Shown: piece after piece, positions 35,837-44,390 of the stretch
How positions within the stretch are numbered: position 1 is the stretch's first letter
Layout of the letters: each line of letters opens with the position of its first letter
Assembly (NCBI GenBank): GCA_000436475.1
Contig: FR886207.1
Coordinates: 1-54,127 of the forward strand
Source of the DNA: Eubacterium sp. CAG:248
GTDB taxonomy: Bacteria > Bacillota > Clostridia > Lachnospirales > Lachnospiraceae
Direction of reading: 5' to 3'
DNA length: 54,127 bases
The notes under the pieces: model-generated
Databases searched by the model: none
Told to the model about the DNA's origin: nothing
Seen by the model: the letters and a program-made list of their open reading frames with translations, nothing else
Translations under genes and position numbers: made by a program

Positions 35837-38791
35837 TCATGAACCTGCACTATTTATATAGGTCTCAAACTCTTCCTTATCCATAAGAACTTTTCTTGGC
35901 TTTGTTCCTATCTCAGGTCCTACTACACCTGCATCTGAAAGCTGATCCATGATTCTTCCTGCCCTGTTAAAGCCTATCTTAAACTGTCTTTGCAGCATAC
36001 CTATAGAGCCTCTTTCTCTTTCTATAACAAACCTTCCTGCATCCTCAAACAGGGTATCTTTGTCATCCTGCCTGTCAACAGCAGCACTATCTGATGTCTT
36101 TTGTGAAACAGTTTCTGCTATGCTCTCATCATATTGTGCTTCCTCTGTCATATTTTCCTTAAGAAAATCAACAACTCTTGATACTTCTTCATCCGATACA
36201 AAGGCTCCCTGCACTCTTATAGGCTTAGGAATGTTAGATGGGAAGTACAGCATATCTCCTTTACCAAGAAGTTTTTCAGCTCCATTCATATCAAGAATAG
36301 TTCTGGAATCAACACCTGATGATACCGAAAATGCGATCCTTGATGGAACATTAGCCTTGATAAGTCCCGTAATTACGTTAACAGATGGCCTCTGCGTTGC
36401 AATAACCATATGTATGCCCGCTGCCCTTGCAAGCTGTGCAAGCCTACATATGGCATCTTCCACTTCTCCTGGTGCAACCATCATAAGATCTGCAAGTTCA
36501 TCAACAATTATAACTATCTGAGGTAGTTTTTCAACAGGAACCTCTCCTTCCTTAACATCCATCTTTCCGACTGCATCATTATATCCTTTAAGATTACGTA
36601 CTCCCATATCAGCAAAAAGCTTATATCGTTTCGTCATCTCGTTGACTGCCCAGTTAAGTGCGCCTGCAGCCTTCTTAGGATCTGTGACAACAGGGAGAAG
36701 AAGATGTGGTATTCCGTTATATGTACTAAGCTCAACTACCTTAGGATCCACCATGATCATTTTAACTTCATCTGGTCTTGCTTTATATAAAATACTCATG
36801 ATGATTGTATTTATACATACTGATTTACCTGAACCTGTTGCTCCTGCAATAAGAAGATGAGGCATTTTAGCTATATCTGCTACTATCGTCTTGCCAGCTA
36901 TATCCTTTCCAGCTGCAAATGCAATCTTAGATTGGTTATTCTTAAATGCTTCATTTTCAATAAGTTCTCTTAAATACACACTGCCGGCTTCCTTGTTAGG
37001 AACCTCAATACCAATAGCCGACTTACCTGGAATAGGAGCTTCTATTCTTATGTCCGCAGCTGCCAGACTTAGTTTAATATCATCTGCAAGCGAAACTATC
37101 TTACTCACCTTAACACCAAGCTCTGGTTTTAATTCATATCTTGTAACCGCAGGTCCACAGCTTATATCTGTTATATCTACCTTAACACCGAAATTCTGGA
37201 GTGTCTGCTTAAGCGTGATTGCTGTATTTCTGTTTTCGCGTTCAAGATTAGCAGATGATGACTTTGTGTTTCTGTTAAGCAGACTCACAGGTGGAAACTT
37301 ATATTCCCTGACATGCCTTGCAGCTTCTGGCATAATATTGCTGGCAGTTTTTTGTGGAACAGCCTGCTTATTATGTTGTGTGCTTCCTAAACTGCTTACT
37401 TCCTCATTATCATACGATGTTATATTCTCATCATGATTTATATCATCTGCTGTATCACATATCTCTTCGGTATCATATTCATCTGCATCATTATATGCAT
37501 TTTTTTCATTATATATATTTCCTTCATCCGCTGTATCATATGTATCAGTATCGTATTCTTCCGATACCTCAGAATCATATTCTGTCAGTTTCTTCTCTTT
37601 TTCGTCCGGATATTCTGTATCATGTTCTTCGTAATCGTCTTCTCTTGTACTTATTGTTCCATCATATGACATACCATGATCCAAAGCTGTATTACCGTTA
37701 TCCTGCCTGTCACTATGCACTTCCCATATATCAGATATATCAGAAGTTCTGTTTATGTTGTTATGCTTTTCTGGTATGATCAGTGGATCATATATATCAT
37801 CCATATACACATCATCATCATTGGCTACAGGCTGTATTTCATGTATATCTATATCCTGATTAGCTGTCTCTGGCTGTGTATCCTGTATTGTAAGATCTTT
37901 AGTCACTCCTCTTACAACATTATTCATACGTGCATTAGCCATAGCCTCTTCTTTAGCTTTTTTAGCTGCTATGATCTGCTCTTTTTTTTCTAATCTTCTT
38001 ATTCTTGCCTGATGCTTTTCATTCTCTCTCATAGCACGATATTCTTCATCACTCATACCGCTGTCTTTCCTGCTCATTGAAGAATGTTCCCTATATGCAG
38101 AATAATCTTCTCTTGCTTCTTTTACAAGCCTGTGTCCACCATTCCTTAGTCCACCTATAAATGATTTTTCTGTTATCAATATAACACATATTATTGCAAG
38201 AATAATCAAAATCACCATAGTTCCTGCCATACCAAGCGGACTTAGTATCTTACATAAAATTCCTCCAAACAGACCACCGCCTGTTTTATGCTCTGAACAA
38301 TATGTAAAATATGAACCAACGGAATCCATGATATCTGGTTTGTTAGTCATTCTCTGCCATATTGCTGCTGTTATCACGGATAAGACATAAACTGCTGCAG
38401 CTTTAATACGCATGACACCTATTATGTCCTTGTTAGCAAGCATAAACAATATACTTCCTGCTACTATAAATGGAATTATATACGCAGCTATACCAAACAA
38501 CCCGAACATAAACCACTTAATTGACTGTCCTACCATACCAGCCATATTAAAATTACTTAATAATAAAATTATTGTACATGCAAATGCTAATAATAAGATT
38601 ATCTCATCTCTTAATGCATTATTCTGTGGTTGTGTCTGCTGTGATGCAGTACCTGTACCCTTCTTTGTGGAACTCTTTTTTGACGGAGTTCTGCTGGCGT
38701 TTGATGTTCTTGTTCCAGTTGTTTTAGAAGTTTTACTCTTTGATGTTCTATTATTGCCTTGACTTCTGCTCTTCTTAGTGTTTGAAGCCAT
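35837..38791 (-). CDS. ftsK: DNA translocase FtsK/SpoIIIE
   Basis: This 984-aa protein has a Ser/Thr/Lys/Arg-rich N-terminal tail (~1-55) and four membrane segments (~60-215). A long acidic linker (~330-480, rich in Asp, Glu, Tyr and Thr) follows. The RecA-type motor has Walker A GATGSGKS (~648-655) and VDELADLMMV. The C-terminal winged-helix gamma domain (~920-975) reads oriented DNA sequences. It pumps chromosomal DNA at the septum, and in a spore-former also into the prespore. The longer than usual linker is the least conserved part. Only one such gene is in the window, so I cannot tell an FtsK from a SpoIIIE role. Confidence 0.96.
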   Translation of the reverse strand: MASNTKKSRSQGNNRTSKSKTSKTTGTRTSNASRTPSKKSSTKKGTGTASQQTQPQNNALRDEIILLLAFACTIILLLSNFNMAGMVGQSIKWFMFGLFGIAAYIIPFIVAGSILFMLANKDIIGVMRIKAAAVYVLSVITAAIWQRMTNKPDIMDSVGSYFTYCSEHKTGGGLFGGILCKILSPLGMAGTMVILIILAIICVILITEKSFIGGLRNGGHRLVKEAREDYSAYREHSSMSRKDSGMSDEEYRAMRENEKHQARIRRLEKKEQIIAAKKAKEEAMANARMNNVVRGVTKDLTIQDTQPETANQDIDIHEIQPVANDDDVYMDDIYDPLIIPEKHNNINRTSDISDIWEVHSDRQDNGNTALDHGMSYDGTISTREDDYEEHDTEYPDEKEKKLTEYDSEVSEEYDTDTYDTADEGNIYNEKNAYNDADEYDTEEICDTADDINHDENITSYDNEEVSSLGSTQHNKQAVPQKTASNIMPEAARHVREYKFPPVSLLNRNTKSSSANLERENRNTAITLKQTLQNFGVKVDITDISCGPAVTRYELKPELGVKVSKIVSLADDIKLSLAAADIRIEAPIPGKSAIGIEVPNKEAGSVYLRELIENEAFKNNQSKIAFAAGKDIAGKTIVADIAKMPHLLIAGATGSGKSVCINTIIMSILYKARPDEVKMIMVDPKVVELSTYNGIPHLLLPVVTDPKKAAGALNWAVNEMTKRYKLFADMGVRNLKGYNDAVGKMDVKEGEVPVEKLPQIVIIVDELADLMMVAPGEVEDAICRLAQLARAAGIHMVIATQRPSVNVITGLIKANVPSRIAFSVSSGVDSRTILDMNGAEKLLGKGDMLYFPSNIPKPIRVQGAFVSDEEVSRVVDFLKENMTEEAQYDESIAETVSQKTSDSAAVDRQDDKDTLFEDAGRFVIERERGSIGMLQRQFKIGFNRAGRIMDQLSDAGVVGPEIGTKPRKVLMDKEEFETYINSAGS

Positions 38792-38890
38792 AATTTTCCA
38801 AATCCTCCATCATAATCTTATACACATCTCTAATCTAATGTGTTTTAATCTATAACTTATTTAGTATAACATTTCCATTATTTTAACGCA

Positions 38891-38954
38891 AGAAAGATGC
38901 CACATATACTAACGTATCCATACATCATGGATCATTGGTATGTGACATCTTTCT
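38891..38954 (-). terminator. Long hairpin after the ABC-F gene, likely terminator
   Basis: Arms AGAAAGATGCCACATA (38891-38906) and the complementary 38939-38954 pair over 16 bp with one G-U, with a smaller hairpin inside. On the minus strand it is followed by TTGCGTTAAAAT, a weak T-tract. It lies 35 bp after the ABC-F stop and about 100 bp before ftsK. Confidence 0.55.
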
Positions 38955-38989
38955 GTTCATAATTTCATGTAGTGCTTAAGAATCACTGC

Positions 38990-40627
38990 TTAGTCTTCAT
39001 CATCACTGGCAGCCTCAGCAAAACCCTGACGCTTTCTTGCCATGTCATCACTTTCAAGATATTCATCATATGTTGTAATCTTATCAATAAGCTGTCCAGA
39101 TGGAACTATCTCCATAATACGATTAGCTGTTGTCTGTATAAACTGATGGTCATGAGATGTGAAAAGTGCAACACCAGGGAACTTAATAAGTCCGTTGTTA
39201 AGTGCTGTAATTGATTCCATATCAAGATGATTAGTAGGATCATCAAATATAAGTACATTAGAACCCATAATCATCATCTTTGATATAAGACATCTTACCT
39301 TTTCTCCACCTGAAAGTACCTTAACTTTCTTAACACCATCATCACCAGCAAAAAGCATACGTCCAAGGAAACCTCTTACATATGTTGGATCTGGATCTGG
39401 TGAATACTGTGTAAGCCATTCAACTATAGTATCTTCTCTGTTAAACTCTGCTGCGCTGTCCTTAGGGAAATATGCCTGTGAAGTTGTAACACCCCACTTA
39501 TAAGATCCTTCATCAGGCTCCATATTACCAGTAATAATGTTGAACAATGTTGTTGTTGCAAGTTCATTAGAACCAACAAATGCAATCTTATCTTCCCTGT
39601 TTACTATAAATGATATATTATCAAGAACCTTAACTCCATCTATCGTCTTAGATATACCTTCTACTGTAAGTACTTCATTACCAATCTCTCTTGATGGTCT
39701 GAAATCTATATATGGATACTTTCTACTTGATGGTCTTATCTCATCAAGTTCGATCTTCTCTAATGCTCTCTTACGCGATGTAGCCTGCTTAGACTTAGAT
39801 GCATTAGCAGAGAATCTCTGGATAAAGTCCTGAAGTTCCTTAATCTTTTCTTCCTTTTTCTTGTTAGCTTCCTTCATCTGCTTAATGATGAGCTGGCTTG
39901 ATTCATACCAGAAATCATAGTTACCTGCATAAAGCTGAATCTTGGCATAATCAATATCTGCTATCTGTGTACATACTTTGTTAAGGAAATATCTGTCATG
40001 TGATACAACTATAACAGTATTCTCAAAGTTAATAAGGAACTCCTCAAGCCATGCTATAGCATCAAGATCAAGGTGGTTAGTAGGCTCATCAAGTAAAAGA
40101 ATATCTGGATTACCAAAAAGTGCCTTAGCAAGAAGAACCTTAACCTTCTCACTACCATTAAGCTCTGACATATTCTTATAATGAAGATCTGTAGTAATGC
40201 CAAGTCCGTTAAGCAGCTGTGCAGCATCTGATTCTGCTTCCCATCCGTTCATATCAGCGAATTCTGCTTCAAGCTCACTTGCCTTATTACCATCCTCTTC
40301 TGTGAAATCTTCCTTGGCGTATATAGCCTCTTTTTCTTTCATTATTTCATAAAGTCTTGTATTACCCATAATAACTGTATCAAGAACTGTATAATCATCA
40401 TATTTAAAGTGATCCTGTTCAAGGAAAGATAATCTCTGACCTGGTGTTATAGTTACATCTCCCTTACTTGGTTCAATCTGACCTGTAAGAATCTTTAAAA
40501 ATGTTGACTTACCAGCACCGTTGGCACCTATAAGTCCATAACAGTTTCCTTCTGTAAACTTAATATTTACATCTTCAAAAAGGGCCTTTTTACCTATACG
40601 AAGTGTTACGTTGTTTGCACTAATCAT
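38990..40627 (-). CDS. ABC-F family ATPase (YkpA/YbiT-like)
   Basis: This 545-aa soluble protein has two ABC domains and no membrane segments. Walker A is GANGAGKST in the first; the second has the altered GSNELATTT, which lacks the P-loop Lys. Signature motifs are LNGSEKVK and LSGGEKVR, each followed by LLLDEPTNHLD or LIFDDPTNHLD. A charged linker of about 80 residues lies between them. ABC-F proteins act in the ribosomal E site or protect it from drugs. The sequence resembles the housekeeping YkpA/YbiT branch more than the antibiotic-resistance branches. The C-terminus is Asp/Glu-rich. Confidence 0.92.
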   Translation of the reverse strand: MISANNVTLRIGKKALFEDVNIKFTEGNCYGLIGANGAGKSTFLKILTGQIEPSKGDVTITPGQRLSFLEQDHFKYDDYTVLDTVIMGNTRLYEIMKEKEAIYAKEDFTEEDGNKASELEAEFADMNGWEAESDAAQLLNGLGITTDLHYKNMSELNGSEKVKVLLAKALFGNPDILLLDEPTNHLDLDAIAWLEEFLINFENTVIVVSHDRYFLNKVCTQIADIDYAKIQLYAGNYDFWYESSQLIIKQMKEANKKKEEKIKELQDFIQRFSANASKSKQATSRKRALEKIELDEIRPSSRKYPYIDFRPSREIGNEVLTVEGISKTIDGVKVLDNISFIVNREDKIAFVGSNELATTTLFNIITGNMEPDEGSYKWGVTTSQAYFPKDSAAEFNREDTIVEWLTQYSPDPDPTYVRGFLGRMLFAGDDGVKKVKVLSGGEKVRCLISKMMIMGSNVLIFDDPTNHLDMESITALNNGLIKFPGVALFTSHDHQFIQTTANRIMEIVPSGQLIDKITTYDEYLESDDMARKRQGFAEAASDDED

Positions 40628-40647
40628 TAAATCATTCCTCCATTAAT

Positions 40648-40744
40648 GGTTAACTTAACCAGTTCATTTATATTGTGGACTACCTTATTTATTCCTGGTA
40701 GTTATAATCATATCTGATTATATGGACATTAAGAGTAATTTCAA
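40648..40744 (-). promoter_or_regulatory. Promoter and SD-adjacent hairpin of the ABC-F gene
   Basis: On the minus strand TTGAAA (40744-40739) and TATAAT (40722-40717) are 16 bp apart. In the leader, GGTTAA and TTAACC (40648-40660) form a 6-bp hairpin about eight bases before the GGAGG SD. An ATG abutting that SD opens only a two-codon frame. Confidence 0.6.
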
Positions 40745-40843
40745 CACTTATATCGTCTAAACATAATAAGCCACAATACTAAAACATAACAATTATATAT
40801 GGTAAACGAATTAAAAGCAAGCACTAATAATATTATAAATATT

Positions 40844-41281
40844 TTACGACTCCATGTTAAAAATATCACTCGTTACACCAAGAAAAATATCCATCGCATA
40901 TGCATAAGTTTTTTCATCAGCTGTATTAGAAGAATTCTTTATGGCAACTGCATCTGAAAGCCAGCTGCATCTTGATGGATATGCTTCATGTGGCATATTA
41001 TTAACAACATATACCTTTATTAACCCCTTCTTATGAAGCTTTCTGGCAAGTTCAATATAATAAAGAGCACTTACGCTTAAAAACAGTTCATCCGATACAA
41101 CCATTACTATATATCTATGCTTTATAAATAACTTCTTTGTTTCTTCAATGCTAAGATCCCATATATCATCTGTCACATTCTGTCCTTTGTAAACATTGCA
41201 TACATCCATCCCCATACTATCAAGATGTTCCATAAGACTATCCACCTCAGCCCATCTCTTTTGTAAATTAAATAATAACAA
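40844..41281 (-). CDS. Small TIR-domain-like protein
   Basis: This 145-aa cytoplasmic protein makes a single alpha/beta domain. The pattern fits a TIR fold: an N-terminal strand LLFNL, a helix WAEVDSLMEHLDSMG, a strand MDVCNVY, and the stretch YIVMVVSDELFLS followed by ALYYIELARKL. There the Glu aligns with the TIR NADase glutamate. A strand IKVYVVNNM comes next. The N-terminal FISYS-type motif is degenerate. The start is TTG at 41281 with GGGAGG upstream; an earlier in-frame TTG at 41296 would lie over the SD. Its upstream region is a structured tandem repeat. TIR assignment is by pattern only; a Rossmann-like protein of other function is possible. Confidence 0.45.
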   Translation of the reverse strand: MLLFNLQKRWAEVDSLMEHLDSMGMDVCNVYKGQNVTDDIWDLSIEETKKLFIKHRYIVMVVSDELFLSVSALYYIELARKLHKKGLIKVYVVNNMPHEAYPSRCSWLSDAVAIKNSSNTADEKTYAYAMDIFLGVTSDIFNMES

Positions 41282-41308
41282 AAAAACACCTCCCAATAAT
41301 AAAATATA

Positions 41309-41429
41309 AGCCGTGCATGTCCAAGTGAGCTTCGCTCTCTTGGACTGTCGGGCTTTCGCCCTATCAGACTAAATTCTAAACCTGAACTTTGTGCAAGCAC
41401 AGTTCTGGTTTTAATTCTGCCCTGCACTC
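41309..41429. repeat. Structured tandem repeat, copy 1 (degenerate)
   Basis: A 121-bp unit starts GCCGTGCATGTCCAAG. In order it holds a palindrome GTCCAAG...CTTGGAC with a GAGC-TTC-GCTC core, a GGGC-TTTC-GCCC hairpin, and an imperfect hairpin around TGTGC-AA-GCACA. On the minus strand the second hairpin carries a GAAA tetraloop. It begins 27 bp upstream of the TIR-like gene's start. Confidence 0.85.
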
Positions 41430-41551
41430 CGCCGTGCATGTCCAAGTTAGCTTCGCTCACTTGGACTGTCGGGCTTTCGCCCTATCAGACTTAATTCCAA
41501 ATCAGAACTTTGTGCAAGCACAGTTCTGGTTTGGAATTAAGTCTGGCACGG
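41430..41551. repeat. Structured tandem repeat, copy 2 (with 58-nt hairpin)
   Basis: This copy repeats copy 1 at a 121-bp period with few changes. Its third hairpin (41486-41543) is almost perfect: AGACTTAATTCCAAA pairs with its complement, then CAGAAC with GTTCTG, then TGTGC with GCACA around an AA loop. The unit is closed by GCCGTGC (41430-41436) and GCACGGC (41545-41551). Confidence 0.88.
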
Positions 41552-41690
41552 CTCAATGCTTACGCACATTGTAGCACATTTTGGGGGGGATTATTGGGGG
41601 ATGTTGTATGTTGTTGTTGTTTTGTTGTAATCCGTTAGATTTTTGCTGTCATGTAAATATTTTTTGATATATTTTATGTCAGTATAATAA
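41552..41690. other. Non-coding stretch with G runs
   Basis: No gene is seen. Two G runs (seven and five Gs, 41583-41600) are followed by a GTT-rich stretch. No clear terminator for the carbamate kinase gene is visible. Confidence 0.4.
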
Positions 41691-42629
41691 TTATGCTGTT
41701 ATTGTAGTTCCAGTTTTACCTGCAAGTCCTTCCTTTGCTTTTTCAAGGTTGGCTATAACTGCTTTTCTATCAGAATCTGCTGTAACAAATCTTATAGATG
41801 CATCTACCTTAGGGAATGTTGTTTTAGCTGGGAAATGTCCAGCCTTAATGTACTGATGAAGCTCTGTTGCTGTCACTTTATCAAACTCTTTCTCATCAGC
41901 TGTCCCTTTACCTATTGTTAATCTATCATAAGCTGTAAGGAAAAGAAGTGTTTCAGCTCCTACAAGTTCAGCTAACTTAGCAGCTGTATAATCTTTTTCT
42001 ATGATAGCTGACGCTCCCTTAAGATGAGAACCCTGCTGTAACACTGGAATTCCACCACCACCTGCAGCTATAACCACCTGGTCAGCATCAAGAAGTGCCT
42101 TAACTGCATCTATTTCATATATATCTATAGGCATAGGTGATGCAATGATTCTTCTGAACTTTCCTGGTTCTTCTTCTATTACGTAATTGCCTTTATCTTC
42201 CTCAGCCTCGGCCTCAGCCTTTGTCATATATCTTCCTATTATCTTAGATGGCTCAGAAAATGCTATATCAAAAGGATCAACTCTTACCTGTGTAATTATA
42301 GTAGAAACCGTCTTATATATACCTCTGTTAAGAAGTTCTTCCCTTATAGCATTCTGAAGATCATATCCTATATATCCTTCACTCATAGCTCCACATACTG
42401 ACATAGGTGCAACTGTTCTGTCTTCTGGCTCAAGTCTTGCAAACTCTGTCATAGCAGTCTGAATCATGCCAACCTGTGGTCCATTACTATGTGTAATAAC
42501 TACCTGATACTTTGCCTCTACAAGATCAGCAACAGCTTTTGCCGCTTTTTTTACATTAGTCTGCTGTTCTGGAAATGTAACTCCAAATGAATTTCTTCCC
42601 AAAGCAACTACTATTCTTTTCTTTTCCAT
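41691..42629 (-). CDS. arcC: Carbamate kinase family protein (divergent active site)
   Basis: This 312-aa amino-acid-kinase-fold protein is of full carbamate kinase length. AAGGGGIPV is canonical, and PMSVCGAMSEGYIGYDLQN and KLAELVGAETLLFLT also fit the family. Three usual nucleotide/phosphate-binding motifs deviate: ALGGNAL is ALGRNSF, THGNGPQVG is THSNGPQVG, and the usual GSMGPKVEA is KTTFPKVDA. I recall similar variants from clostridia, so it may be active. It would make ATP from carbamoyl phosphate in arginine, citrulline or purine-derivative fermentation. No arcA or arcB is nearby, so its pathway is unknown. Confidence 0.8.
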   Translation of the reverse strand: MEKKRIVVALGRNSFGVTFPEQQTNVKKAAKAVADLVEAKYQVVITHSNGPQVGMIQTAMTEFARLEPEDRTVAPMSVCGAMSEGYIGYDLQNAIREELLNRGIYKTVSTIITQVRVDPFDIAFSEPSKIIGRYMTKAEAEAEEDKGNYVIEEEPGKFRRIIASPMPIDIYEIDAVKALLDADQVVIAAGGGGIPVLQQGSHLKGASAIIEKDYTAAKLAELVGAETLLFLTAYDRLTIGKGTADEKEFDKVTATELHQYIKAGHFPAKTTFPKVDASIRFVTADSDRKAVIANLEKAKEGLAGKTGTTITA

Positions 42630-42696
42630 ATCACAAACCTCTCAATTCTTCACGATATTCACATAAAACCTTCAAAAACGAATTAAGTGTTAATAC

Positions 42697-42725
42697 ATTA
42701 TATATTATTTTGTGTTAAAAAGCAA
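42697..42725 (-). promoter_or_regulatory. Promoter of the carbamate kinase gene
   Basis: On the minus strand TTGCTT (42725-42720) and a perfect TATAAT (42702-42697) are 17 bp apart, about 70 bp before the ATG. Confidence 0.6.
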
Positions 42726-42842
42726 ACAATTAGTTGTATTCACGGATATTCCTGGATACTCGAATACTTTAAAAAACAAACAATCTGAACTTTTAAGTCT
42801 ATACAGAATAAAATAACTATATAAGGACTTTCTAATTTTATA

Positions 42843-42860
42843 AAAAGGATAAATATTTAT
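42843..42860 (+). repeat. 18-bp direct repeat, left of the subtilisin gene
   Basis: AAAAGGATAAATATTTAT, identical to 43691-43708. This copy supplies the SD (AAAGGA) and the first two bases of the start codon of the subtilisin gene. Confidence 0.8.
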
Positions 42861-43680
42861 GAATAAAAAAAATATTGGTGTTGCCGTACTTGATACTGGC
42901 ATTTACAGACATATAGATTTTGACAACAGGATAATAGCCTTTAAAGATTTTATAAACAATAAGAACATTCCTTATGATGATAGTGGTCACGGAACACATG
43001 TTTCCGGTATAATCGCAGGAAGTGGAAAAGCAAGCAATGGGCGTTTCAAGGGAATAGCACCTATGAGCCAGATTATATCAGTTAAGGTTCTTGACTCATA
43101 TGGCAATGGCAAAATAGGCAGTGTCATAGATGGCGCTAACTGGATAATCAACAATAAAGACATTTACAATATAAAGGTTGCAAATATATCCTTTGGAACA
43201 ACTACAAACAGCAATGTAGATATTGAAAATACAATCCGACTTATAAAACACATAGAAAATATGTGGCATAACGGCATAGTTGTTGTTGCAGCCGCCGGTA
43301 ATAATGGTCCATGTGCCAAAAGTATTACAGCTCCTGGTACAAGTCATATTATAATAACAGTTGGATCTATGGATGATAAAACATTTCATTCAGGGCGTGG
43401 ACCTACCACTGACGGTTTTCCAAAACCAGAACTTGTTGTCGCTGGTTCTAACATCACAGCATGCAGTAACCGAAAAAATGGATATTCCACAAAAAGTGGA
43501 ACATCCATGTCAGCACCTATAGTCAGCGGAGCTATTGCACGTCTTCTTACCAGTCATGACATGACACCTGAAGAAGTCCGCTGCCGTCTTAAAAAATGTT
43601 GTAACAAAGTTAACCTCCCACACAACCAGCAGGGCTGGGGCCACCTTGATATCATAAAATTCATTACTATGAAAACATAG
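42859..43680 (+). CDS. Subtilisin-like serine protease (peptidase S8), no signal peptide
   Basis: This 273-aa protein has the complete S8 triad: Asp in AVLDTGI (~12), His in SGHGTHVSGI (~44) and Ser in SGTSMSAP (~217), plus the oxyanion Asn region AAAGNNGP. It starts directly with the catalytic domain, with no signal peptide, propeptide or C-terminal extension, which resembles intracellular subtilisins though it is shorter (IspA ~320 aa). It is one of only three plus-strand genes here and stands alone. Its 18-bp flanking repeats suggest a later insertion or duplication. The substrate is unknown. Confidence 0.93.
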   Translation: MNKKNIGVAVLDTGIYRHIDFDNRIIAFKDFINNKNIPYDDSGHGTHVSGIIAGSGKASNGRFKGIAPMSQIISVKVLDSYGNGKIGSVIDGANWIINNKDIYNIKVANISFGTTTNSNVDIENTIRLIKHIENMWHNGIVVVAAAGNNGPCAKSITAPGTSHIIITVGSMDDKTFHSGRGPTTDGFPKPELVVAGSNITACSNRKNGYSTKSGTSMSAPIVSGAIARLLTSHDMTPEEVRCRLKKCCNKVNLPHNQQGWGHLDIIKFITMKT

Positions 43681-43681
43681 C

Positions 43682-43918
43682 TTATTTAATAAAAGGATAA
43701 ATATTTATAAATCCTGCATTCTGCTGTTCTGCCAATTCTCTTGAATATTGAAGCACATCAAGCATAATATACTGTATAGCTATCATAGCCAATGCAATCA
43801 GTATAAGAATCACTAAAGGAATCCACTTATGCTTTTTTAAACGATCCATAAGTTTACCGTTGCCTTTGCCACCTCTGCTATTATTTTTATTATTCTTAAA
43901 ATAACTGCTGTCTACCAT
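43682..43918 (-). CDS. Small single-pass membrane protein, unknown function
   Basis: This 78-aa protein has an Asn/Gly/Lys-rich cytoplasmic N-terminus, the basic stretch MDRLKKHKW, one membrane segment (~33-54) and a short outer tail. A good SD (GGAG) lies before the ATG, so it is probably real. I do not recognise a family. Its last codons lie in the right copy of the 18-bp direct repeat, and it ends one base after the convergent subtilisin gene. Confidence 0.7.
   Translation of the reverse strand: MVDSSYFKNNKNNSRGGKGNGKLMDRLKKHKWIPLVILILIALAMIAIQYIMLDVLQYSRELAEQQNAGFINIYPFIK
43691..43708 (+). repeat. 18-bp direct repeat, right of the subtilisin gene
   Basis: Identical to 42843-42860, 848 bp apart. 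On the minus strand it encodes the end of the small membrane protein (INIYPF). Confidence 0.8.
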
Positions 43919-44065
43919 ATTATCTCCATTTCATTATTCATATTTGTTTCTTTAACATCAAATATAAATTTTTCTTTACGTTATAATCATATCATTTTAA
44001 AAAAGCATTGGCAATTATATATATGTTGTTTATTAATATTCTGCTATTAATTTCATATAAATACA

Positions 44066-44105
44066 CAAAAAAGCTTCTGCATTTTATTGAATGTAAAAGC
44101 TTTTT
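44066..44105. terminator. Terminator-like inverted repeat
   Basis: AAAAAGCTT and AAGCTTTTT pair across a partly paired spacer, with A and T runs on both sides, so it may work in both directions. It lies between the small membrane protein gene's upstream region and a decayed gene. Confidence 0.5.
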
Positions 44106-44127
44106 AAAATATCATAATAATCCTGAA

Positions 44128-44390
44128 CTATCTGATATCCATCTTCATTAAACTTATCTTATAGATCTTCTTAACCGCCTTTACTTCACGCAATATATGA
44201 TTTCTGCGCTTTTTACTAAAGAGCAAACGCACAATCCGGTAAAACCAATATACCGGTATCAGAAACTTGTGCTTTACCAATAACGGATAATTCTCATACA
44301 GCTCCATTCCCGGAAATATAATATATCTGCTACATCAATCACCATAAGCTTATGGTCTGCCTTGATTTCTAGTGTTTTCTTAAACTGCAT
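44128..44390 (-). pseudogene. Frameshifted remnant, perhaps of a nucleotidyltransferase-family protein
   Basis: Minus-strand translation gives 38 codons from the ATG at 44390, which end at a TAA (44276). A second frame overlaps near 44320 and runs on to a TAG at 44128. The second part includes FPGMELYENYPLL, FLIPVYWFYRIVRLLF and KKRRNHILREVKAV. This recalls the C-terminal end (YPxLxK...LLPVxWxxR) of an uncharacterised nucleotidyltransferase family (NTP_transf_5), but I am not sure. At least one frameshift and the missing N-terminus make it non-functional. Confidence 0.45.

Noticed and set aside
37354..37993. Several plus-strand frames rich in His, Tyr and Ile
   Set aside because: They mirror the low-complexity acidic linker of FtsK on the other strand.
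41173..41460. Minus-strand frame of 95 codons through the tandem repeat
   Set aside because: It overlaps the TIR-like gene in another frame, translates the hairpin repeats, and has no SD.
41309..41551. Tandem repeat as a CRISPR array
   Set aside because: Only two units, 121 bp period, no spacer pattern, and no cas genes.
41583..41600. G-quadruplex
   Set aside because: Only two G runs are present; four are needed for an intramolecular quadruplex.
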